Source: Adiantum capillus-veneris (lineage: Eukaryota > Streptophyta > Polypodiopsida > Polypodiales > Pteridaceae). Taken from it: 64,000 nt of DNA. The translations under genes were made by a program, and so were the position numbers. The notes beneath the pieces are model-generated. The model searched no databases. It worked only from the letters and a program-made list of their open reading frames with translations, and had not been told where the DNA came from. This document shows, in pieces, positions 55,673-64,000 of this stretch (positions within the stretch are counted from its first letter, which is position 1; each line of letters opens with the position of its first letter). The stretch spans positions 87,531,721 to 87,595,720 of the forward strand of contig CM043956.1 of NCBI GenBank assembly GCA_014529385.2, written 5' to 3'.

Positions 55673-58400
55673 ACAAATGTACTATTCTCCAACTTTAGAG
55701 ATAGAGAGATTTGAACCTCAACCTCTATTGGATTGTGACTTGCAAGGCTGCTATCATCATTGCATAGGATGATCGAGTTTCTTCTTTACATGAAAACCTT
55801 CATCGGCTTTGCCAAGCGTCTATGGCAGAGTGCACCTTGGCTACCTTCACGATGCTCACCTTAACGACCTCCTTGGACCTAGAGGTTTTTTTTGTTCCAC
55901 CAACGATTTGAATCTTGACTTTCACCTCAGCTATACCATCTCTTACCACCCAACCCACTTCACCATCTTAGTTGCCACCATCTTCCCCACCCTTCGCTTG
56001 GCACTGCAACTTTACCCTCTTCAAGAACCACCCTTCCCGCCCCTACCACACACCACCTCTCCACTTCTAACAACACTTCCATAGCACCCACACTTCCATC
56101 TCGTCCTACTATCCACCATACATAATCCCTCTCTTTACCACGTTCACCATCTTCATTAGCGACACCAGCTTCTTTCACTCACATGTCCCCATTATCGGAT
56201 ACTCGGGGGCCTACACACAGTTTTTAGGTGACTCCTAAAAACTAGAGCATTCAAGAGCTACCAAACAACACTTCTTTAGTAGTCAATGCGATAGTGGACC
56301 AAGGCGGCCAGACAGGCTAGGCCATGCGATGACATAGAGACAATCTTGAGAGTCTAGCCAGTTTTTTGTGAGTCTTACCATAGTCTTGTCATAGCCTTAC
56401 AACTGAGTGTGTCACCATCTAGAGCACTCACCTTGCACTCTTGGGCACTAGCCTTAGAGCACTTCACCTTGCGTGTGGTTGTAAGATATCTATTATTTTA
56501 GTTCTTGTTCATTGTTGAGTTCTTTGGTTCAATTCCATTTTCATTTTTTTGCATTGTTTGTCAGTTTGAGCTAGCTTGTGAATCAACATGCATACTGCAT
56601 CCAAAGCACCCCATCACTAGAGAGCACTATGTGCACCATTTCCATCTACAGCTGCTCTCATTTAAGTAGCTTTTAAGCACAATAATCCACACTATTTCTT
56701 GACCTAAGCATCAAGATATAACACATCAATTAATCTTCAACTCTATGCTTGATGTCTCCACAACTTTTCCTCTAAGCTTGATTTAATGTGCATGCTCATT
56801 TATTTAAGTGTGTGTGTGTGTGTGTGTGCACGTTTTCTTCAAAGAGAGGATTTGTGTTGCCTAAAGCCAAAGGAATTGTTTGAGAAAGGTTTGCCTCATC
56901 TTAGCCTTGAGCCAATTAAAAATCAAGATTAGACGGCTGCAAACCAACGTAAAGGGAAGAAAAATCAATAAATCTTACAAGAAAACAGTTCAAGAATCCT
57001 ACAAGTTTAGAAAATTCTAGTAGAGTTTCCAGTTTCCATCTTGGCAAGGAGAAAATCTAGTCGTCTAGGAAAAAAAACTTTCTCAAACACTGGCCAAAGG
57101 ACCTCTTGCCTTTTTCAATGCTTTGAAAAAGGCTATAGACTATTTGTGGGACCACCATAACAAAAAGGCAAAGAATTCATTTTTATTACTGAAACTTGCT
57201 GCCCTACTTTGCTAGCATCACCTTGTGAACATCTCAAACATCTAATCAATGCCACCTTGGATGGTCCACAAATTTTCATCAATCACCACCACGTATTGCA
57301 AAGCCATCATCATAATGCCACCACGACTTGCTGTTGTGGTTCAAATTTCAATGCACTGTCTCCACCTAAGTGGATGCAACACTGCAAGTTGCTTATTTTT
57401 ATCACACTTCACTTTCCCTACTAAAAGCGAAGATGGGTGTAGTGATTGTGGAGTGTGTGAAAAATATCGAGAGATGCCATGTGAAGAGGTGGTATTTGTG
57501 TTACTAGAAAGTGGTGCAGATGAGTGAGCAGGTGAGGCGTCGTGATAGAGGTCAATGTGAGTGGGTGCTAAAGGTGCACGTGCTAATGGAGATGGACATG
57601 CGATGTGAGTGGTGGATGGCACGAGTGAAAGAGATGCTATGTGATGTGAGTCTAAGAAGGGGAGGACTCTGAAAGGAGCCAACAAATCATGAAGAATCTT
57701 CACCCGAAGTTGTGTGGTCGGTATGTGATGGGGAGGAGAAGCGGCTTTCCTTTTGCCCTTGCCGGGGGCAGTGGGGACAGCTCAAGCCGATGCCAATGCA
57801 AGGGGTGTCGATATAGATGCCGATGTTATAGCTGGAAGGAAAGATGTAGGTGCAATGTGTCTAGTCCTATGTGCAGATTTAAGTTTCTTGATGCACCAAA
57901 GTAGCAATGGGGTGGAGTGGGATCGAAAATGATGGTGATTGTTAATTTGCTGCCTATAGCACTTTGCACATTTGCGTAAGTGATCTAAATGAGCTTATGA
58001 AAGGGAAAAGGGGTGTGAGTGACTAAACAACAAAATGGATTGCAAATGGTGTGTTTGCGTTGAGGCTTTCGTATGCTATCCGTCTCTAACTATGCTCTAA
58101 ATAAAAAGTAATATGAAAAGATGTTAAAGATTTTTTTGTTTTTTGTGAAATTAGAATGTGAAGGAGACATCAAACTGTTGGTAGTGGAGACGACATGTTC
58201 CACTAGTAAATACTCATGATGACCATGACAAACACAAATATTATTAGGAAATGATGCAGATGCAGTTCCCAACCCAATAATAGCACCAAGCATCTCTAAC
58301 ATGAGAGTGCGGCTAGCCAAAGAGGTAAAAAAATTGATGCATTTTTAAAGAGGGTAATGGGTACCTCCAAGAGTAGCAGCCACCAAAGTAGAGAGCATTA
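55673..58400. other. No recognisable gene
   Basis: Short frames exist on both strands (for example 55809-56084 and 57341-57703) but show no domain, no codon pattern and no conserved start. A TG run lies at about 56811-56828. Near 55702-55760 the minus strand has GGTTCAAATCTC, similar to a tRNA B box, without a convincing A box. Confidence 0.5.
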
Positions 58401-58406
58401 GGTGTT

Positions 58407-59480
58407 CAAAAACCCGTGATAATTAGGAGAAGCTCAGAAAATTAATCTAGCTAATTACTTTAGCTGAAATACCCTGTTTTTTGAGTAATTTTAATAGGGG
58501 AAATTAGTAAATGGATTTCAAATATTGTGATATATTTATCAGTAGTTAATTAGGTGTTTAAGAACTCGTGATAATTAGAAAAAGCTCAGAAAAAAAATCT
58601 AGATAATTAATCTAGAAGAAATACTCTGTGTTTTGAGTAATTTAAATAGGTGAAATTAGTAAATGGAATTAAAATGATGTGATATATTTATTAGTGGTTA
58701 ATTAAGTGTTCAAGAAGCCATGATAATTAGGAGAAGCTCAGAAAAGTAATCTAACTAATTAATTTAGCAAAAATACTATGTTTTTTGAGTAATTTAAATA
58801 GGGGAAATTAGTAAATGGATTGAAAATGTTGTGATATATTTATCAATGGTTAAGTAGGTGTTCAAAAACCCGTGATAATTAGGAGAAGCTCAGAAAAGTA
58901 ATATAGCTAATTAAGTTAGAGAAATACTCTGTTATTTGAGTAATTTAAATAGGGGAAATTAGTAAATGGATTTCAATTGTTGTGATATATTTATCAGTGG
59001 TTAATTAGGTATTTGAGAACCCGTGATAATTAGTAGAAGCTCAGAAAATTAATCTAGCTAATTAAGTTTGAAGAAATACTCAGTGTTTTAAGTAATTTAA
59101 ATAGGGGAAATTAGTAAATGATTTCAAATGTTGTGATATATTTATCAGTGGTTACTTTGGTGTTCAAGAATCCGTGATAATTAGGAGAAGCTCAGAAATA
59201 AATCTAGCTAATTACTTAAGCAGAATTACACTTTTTTTTGAGTAATTTAAATAGGGGAAATTAGTAAATTGAACTCAAATGTTATGATATATTTATCAAG
59301 AGTTACTTAGGTATTAAGGAACCCGTGATAGTTATGGGAAGCTCAGATAATTAATCTAGCTAATTATTTTAGTAGAAAAACTTTGATTTTTAGAGAAATT
59401 AAATAAGGGAAATTAACAAATAGACTTAAATTGAATTGAGATATTTATCAGACGTTTATTAGACCTGAGGGAACTTGTGG
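58407..59480. repeat. AT-rich tandem array, period about 150 bp
   Basis: Seven to eight units. Each has GTGATAATTAGGAGAAGCTCA, ATCTAGCTAATTA, TTTTGAGTAATTTAAATAGG, GGAAATTAGTAAATGGA and GTGATATATTTATCA. Unit starts lie near 58407, 58554, 58707, 58857, 59007, 59160 and 59309, then a decayed one. No coding capacity. From 59481 to 59974 nothing further is recognised. Confidence 0.9.
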
Positions 59481-60287
59481 TAATTATGCTACTAGTAGAA
59501 AATAAGCTTAACTATATATCCCAGTAAAATTACTCTAATTTTTGGGTAAAATAAAAAGGGAAATATAGTAAAGTAAACCGAAAACCTTTGATATTAATAC
59601 CAAAGAAGGAATATACCTTGAGGAATCTATAATAATTATCATAACATTAGATAAATAGTTTAGGTACGCATCTTGGTCAAAAGTAACCGATTTTTGGTAT
59701 ATAATGGACAAGAAAAATTAGGCAATAAATTTATCTAATTGCCAAATAATAAACCGAGGTCCAAAATACTTCTTGAAGGATGGGAAAACAGAGGAGAGTC
59801 TATGGGCACCTGCCCCACAGTACATGGACAATCAGTCCCAGGTGGATTTCTATTATGTCATTAATAGCTTTTATAGTTTATTTTAAGTTAAGCATTGCAT
59901 ACGTAAGGATAAGAAGGAAAAAAAAAACTGGCTATAAATGGAAGGTAACTTCCACGAAACACACGAGCAATGATTGTAACTAGGAAAGGAATGATTGGGT
60001 TATGATTGATTGACTTAGGAAAGAAATGTTTGACCATCCTTAAGACAGCTTGTCTCATGACACCTCTGATTCCTTGGAAATATTTTACTCCAGGTAATGA
60101 GTAATGATGGAGATACCATCATGGAGGAGTCGGTTACCTCGGCACGTGTGGAGTCTTTACCCCGTGCTTGTTTATGTTTATGGATAGTACTTTTAAGTTT
60201 ATCCTAGAGGAACTGCCCGATTGTATGGGCAACTGGTTTTGGCGTATGGGCGCCCGGACTTTGGGTGAAGACTTTTTCCACCCCGGT

Positions 60288-60297
60288 TATATAAATA
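60288..60297 (+). promoter_or_regulatory. TATA box of element E
   Basis: TATATAAATA in a GC-flanked context (CCCCGGT before it), about 725 bp before the LTR end. Confidence 0.6.
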
Positions 60298-60324
60298 AGG
60301 AATGGGTGCCATTTTTCACCCCTG

Positions 60325-60442
60325 TATAGGTGGTCTTGAGACAAGTTAGTACTGGTCAGTGATACTTTAAAATGACAAGTTAGTATAGGTGGTCTTGAGA
60401 CAAGTTAGTACTGGTCAGTGATACTTTAAAATGACAGTACCT
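60325..60442. repeat. 59-bp tandem duplication in LTR E
   Basis: TATAGGTGGTCTTGAGACAA starts at 60325 and again at 60384, and the copies are nearly identical. It lies just downstream of the TATA box, so it would be in the transcript start region. Confidence 0.85.
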
Positions 60443-61015
60443 TGTCTTAAGTTTAAAGATGTCTGTTTTCTGTAAGAATGTCTTCAATATTGTTTTCAAA
60501 GTTTGTCTTAAGGAAATGCAGTTTGAAAAGCTAAAAAAGAATCATTATTTTAATTGTGGAAAGAATGTGGTAGTAAATAAACAACAATAGAATCATGTGT
60601 GAGTGCGGGGTGGTAAGTGGGAATTGACTAAGGTTGTCAATCATGGACGGGTGGACCTGATTAGTCAGATAACTATCCATTCCCGCGAACTAAAACGTTT
60701 AGAAACTTCTTCCACTTGGACGAGGAATCCACCAGCGGCTGTGCCCTCACATATGCTAGAGGGAAAAAAGCGTTGGCTAAGGAAATCTTAATTCAAAGGA
60801 TGAAGATTTAGGGCCGGGATTTTTTTATAGGGTCCCGTTTCCATTGCGAGACAGGACTAGGTCTCTTCTAGGGCTATAAACCTAAACCATTGCCAATGGT
60901 AAGGGTGAATTCCCTGGAATTTTTTTTTGTTTAAAGACTTTGACTTTAGTAGGCCTAGAGACCTGTCAATGGGACCATCCTGCTTTTGGTGTCGGTAGAT
61001 TGGAGACCTTACAAG

Positions 61016-61027
61016 TGGTATCAAAGC
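61016..61027 (+). promoter_or_regulatory. tRNA-iMet-type primer binding site, element E
   Basis: TGGTATCAAAGC, one mismatch from the complement of the tRNA-iMet 3' end (TGGTATCAGAGC). Confidence 0.75.
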
Positions 61028-61889
61028 ATGGTTTAATAAGGTCCTAACCTTAGGAGGATAAAAGTTGGGAAATATACACAAGTTGTATTGCATTTTTAAT
61101 TATGGTCTATTGTGAAATGATAATATTCTATCAATACAGGAAACTATCCGCCAAGCTTACCAAAAGTTTGTGATTTTCAACATCATGTTTGAGGCTGCTT
61201 GCAGCTCCAACAACTTTGTACTTCGCAAGAGCATCATGCAATTGTTAGATTTAATGTTTTCCCCTCCACCTACATGGGGAATCAGCTGGTCACAGTTTGG
61301 CAGAATTTTCCTGATTGATGCGGGACAGTTAGAAGGGTTGACACTCAATCTAAAAAGACTCAAGTGGGCAGAAACACTTCGGACCATCGAAGTTTTCTTC
61401 TTCAGTGGGACTGAAGATCCAGATTAGACCATTGTTGTAGATGGGGTAGCAGCGCTTACAAAATCAGTGGGTCTATGATCAGGTAGCCACAGTAATATAC
61501 CCAGGTAGGATCAGGCCCAAGGTTTAGGGGACCAAAAGACGTCATCTTTTTTGATCCCCTGTCAAACCCACCAGTGGTAAAGAGGCTGTTGATTTAGGGA
61601 ATCACACATTGTATATAGCATGAGTCCATCTTGTATATAGTATGAGCCCATCTTGTACATAGTATGAGTCAGTGTTGTATCAACCTTTGTATATACCATG
61701 GTTTTATGACATGCTTGTGTAGTTTAAATTGAAATGGTGATGATGATTGTCAAATTTCTGTTTTTAGTGTTTTAAAAAAGTATATAAATTAGAGAACTTG
61801 CATGAAAAAACAAAAATAGTGTAATCACTAAAGCATTTTCATTAATTACAAACTCAGGGAAGTGCTAAAAGTCTCTATACTCCCACCCA
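61028..61889 (+). other. Leader of element E with an unexplained short frame
   Basis: 61170-61427 is open for 85 codons with SSNNFVLRKSIMQLLDLMFS and LEGLTLNLKRLKWAETLRTI, a helical, protein-like composition. It may be a gag-leader remnant or a captured fragment. At 61600-61700 a short direct repeat (CATCTTGTATATAGTATGAG) occurs three times. Confidence 0.35.
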
Positions 61890-62646
61890 GGAAAAGAAAC
61901 TACTGTTAAAACAAGTTCAACTCCCAAATTTCAAGGGAGAAGGAACCAACTTAGAACGTGATGCCGAAGCATGGCTCGACGGCATAGATGATTATTTCTT
62001 GGCAGCAGGAACTGCTTCAGAGAATCAGACAATGTTAGGAATGTTTCGACTCACCGGAGATGCCAAACTCTGGTGGAAACAATAATATAGAGATAATCCT
62101 TCCATTAGTCCCTCTTGGGAAAGAATGAAGCAGGCAGTGAAAGAAAGATATCTTCCTCCAGCTCACCAAGCTATCAAGATGAATGAGTTCTTCGCCCTCA
62201 AACAGTTAGGACTTACTTTGGAAGAATATTACACCAAATATGTGTCTTTACGACGTTACGCACCACTAATGACTATGGAACAACAGATTGCTCACTTCTG
62301 TCAGGGTTTAAACAAACCTTTGAGTAACCGGCTGGAAGCTATGAGACCCACCTCTATTCAAGATGCCCTTCTAAGAGCTAAACCACTTGCATATGAAGGA
62401 AATCCTCCTGCCAGGAACTATTACAACTACAATAACTTTAGAGGAAGAGCAAGGGGGAATTATAATCAAGGAGGTCAACGGAGGGCAGTGTCAGCTTCTG
62501 CAGCCACTATAGAGCATATTTTCCCAAACATCAGATGCTATGGATGCAATATAATGGGACACTACAAGAGTCAATGTCCTGAGAGGAAAAATCCTATAAA
62601 TTGCTACCGGAACCCCTTCTCAGACTCAAATAGGACAAGGAAATAA
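61890..62646 (+). pseudogene. gag of element E
   Basis: AEAWLDGIDDYFLAAG and FRLTGDAKLWWKQ open the core. TAA at 62083-62085 is probably from CAA. The rest, WERMKQAVKERYLPPAHQAI, EEYYTKYVSLRRYAPL and FCQGLNKPLSNRLEAM, is intact to the knuckle CYGCNIMGHYKSQC (about 62536-62577). A slip in the A-run near 62588 moves into the next frame. Confidence 0.88.
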
Positions 62647-63112
62647 TCAAAGAGGTAGAGGCAATAGAGGACGAGGCAGAGGAGCCAGAGCTTATGCTAC
62701 AGTAGGAGAGCCTACCTTGCAGGATGAGGAAGATGGAAGAGCTACTCTTTTTTCAACCATTGAAAACCTTGGAGCTCGGCAACAGTATGCTGTCATCCAA
62801 ACCACTGCAAACAGAGAAGGTGAAAAATTTGAACTACTTATAGATTGTGGCAGCACACACTCTTTTCTCTCTCCTAAATGTTTAAGGAAACTTAAATTGA
62901 GCCAATATCCTACCAAAAAATTAGTAGTAGAGCTGGCAAATGGGAAAGAGGTTCTATCTCAATTTACAGCTGGGAAAGTTGAGTTTGAACTAGGGGGAAC
63001 CCTGACTTCATCCTACTTTCAAACTCTTCCAGTAGGAATTTATGATGGTATCCTAGGAATGGATTGGCTGATCAAAAATCAAGCTCAAATTCACTGTGAT
63101 CAAGGGAACTGA
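62647..63112 (+). pseudogene. Aspartic protease of element E
   Basis: A Gly/Arg-rich linker (RGRGNRGRGRGAR) precedes it. FELLIDCGSTHSFLS is the active site with Asp-Cys-Gly in place of Asp-Ser-Gly. GIYDGILGMDWLIKNQAQI is the C-terminal motif. TGA at 63110 and further stops to 63262 break the path to RT. Confidence 0.85.
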
Positions 63113-63262
63113 ACCTTCAAAAATCACTTAGGTGAATAAACATTAGTACAAGGATTAAACGGGAAGCCTAAGGCTCATTTAGTCAAGGCTAGTCGACTTC
63201 TGAAGGGGTTACGAAAAGGGCAACATATCTTTGTAGTAAAACTTAATAAGGCATATGATTAA

Positions 63263-64000
63263 AGGGACAACCCAACTTCAGAATGGCTTAAAGAATTTTC
63301 GGATATATTTCCGGAAGATCTTTCGAATTTACCTCCTCCCAGAGATATAGACCACGAAATTGAAACCTTTCCAGGAAGTGAGCCAATTTCAAAAAGACCC
63401 TACAAAATGTCCCTCCCTGAAGCTATTGAATTAAAAGAACAGCTTCGTCAGCTTATTGAGCAGGGATTCATAAGACCAAGCATTTCACCTTGGGGAGCAC
63501 CTGTTCTATTCCAAAAGAAGAAGGACGGATCCTTACGTCTCTGCATTGATTATAGGGGGCTTAACCAGGTATCAGTAAAGAATAAGTACCCCATTCCTCG
63601 CATCGATGAATTGCTCGATAGGTTACATGGAGCCAAGGTATTCACAAAAATTGATCTCAGATCAGGTTACCACCAAATCCGGATTAAGGAGGCAGATATT
63701 TACAAAACTGCTTTCAACACCCGGTATGGGCATTATGAATTCATAGTGATGCCCTTTGGTCTTACGAATGCTCCATCCACTTTTAACCGTCTCATGCAGG
63801 ATATATTCAGAGAACATCTGGATGATTTTGTGTTGGTGTATTTCGATGATATCCTGGTATATTCTAAGGATGAAAAAGAGCATGAAGACCATGTACGTAA
63901 AGTACTCCATCTTCTACGCCAACATCAGTTATATGCCACGATGAGTAAATGTGTGTTCTCCACACTAGAAGTCAATTATCTTGATTTTATAATAAACACT
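63263..64000 (+). CDS. Reverse transcriptase of element E, partial
   Basis: Open from the TAA at 63260 to the window end, 246 codons. [87 protein letters not shown] and [20 protein letters not shown] (YFDD) appear in the canonical order. The end reads LDFIINT where L-G-H-I-I-S is usual. It copies element RNA; RNase H and integrase should follow outside the window. Confidence 0.92.

Larger units (their letters stand above)
59975..61013 (+). repeat. 5' LTR of element E
   Basis: Proposed ends are TGTAAC (59975) and CTTACA (61013); the end is fixed by the primer site two bases later. The TATA box is TATATAAATA at 60288-60297. A 59-bp tandem duplication starts at 60325. The start is less certain than the end. 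Confidence 0.55.
59975..64000 (+). mobile_element. Ty3/gypsy element E, 5' part, cut by window end
   Basis: LTR, tRNA-iMet-type primer site, gag, protease and RT in order on the plus strand. The RT motif FDD and the gag/PR sequence style fit the chromovirus branch. Gag and protease are broken; the RT part is open to the window edge. Confidence 0.8.

Noticed and set aside
55690-55760. tRNA or SINE on the minus strand (B-box-like GGTTCAAATC)
   Set aside because: No A box, no cloverleaf and no tail were found.
55809-57904. Several short frames taken as genes
   Set aside because: No domain, codon bias, splice signals or conserved start could be supported.

Overview
This window reads as nuclear DNA from a land plant with a large, repeat-rich genome. 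It carries plant-type Ty3/gypsy and Ty1/copia retrotransposons primed by tRNA-Asp and tRNA-iMet, GT-AG introns with plant-like acceptors, and heavy C-to-T decay of coding sequence. A non-seed plant (fern or lycophyte) is my guess from the overall look of the elements; nothing here proves it. No ordinary housekeeping gene, tRNA, rRNA or CRISPR array was recognised. Almost everything is mobile DNA, often nested.

Layout. (1) 433-4568 and 21932-22887 are two parts of one roughly 220-bp satellite whose unit holds a perfect palindrome centred on CTAG. (2) Between them lies the most notable object: a 17.4-kb element (4569-21931) with about 32-bp terminal inverted repeats and a CTAG duplication. It sits exactly in the middle of the satellite palindrome. 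On the minus strand it carries a broken DDE-type transposase. On the plus strand it carries a spliced gene with a ParB-like part and a permuted DNA-methyltransferase-like part, followed by an FCP1/NIF-like HAD phosphatase-fold gene whose catalytic motif is altered. Its spacers and introns are filled with another palindromic repeat (centre CTTAAG). (3) 22888-25288 is an LTR, primer site and leader of a gypsy element (B). A decayed minus-strand copia element (25289-30401) follows it, and a plus-strand solo LTR (28905-29664) interrupts the copia element. (4) 31619-53190 is a complete 21.6-kb gypsy element (A) with both LTRs, a 5-bp target duplication TTCTC, a tRNA-Asp primer site and a 3' polypurine tract. 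Its order is gag, protease, RT, RNase H, a duplicated integrase zinc module, integrase, a second protease-like domain, an internal polypurine tract, a palindrome array and a roughly 1,100-codon extra ORF. A 2-kb solo-LTR-like insert (33800-35827) splits one of its palindromes. (5) 53230-55672 holds minus-strand gag remnants and an LTR. (6) 58407-59480 is an AT-rich tandem array of about 150 bp. (7) 59975-64000 is the 5' part of another plus-strand gypsy element (E), cut by the window edge.

The thread through the window is palindromes. Elements A and B and an unassigned leader (C) each carry 20-24-bp palindromes centred on CGCG, with a different sequence in each. All three are spaced at about 285 bp or its half or double. 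Between A and B the sequence differences are compensated on both arms, so the symmetry is kept while the sequence drifts. Two independent insertions fall at or beside palindrome centres with 4-bp duplications. The reading that these dyads are binding sites for element-encoded or host proteins is inference, not shown.
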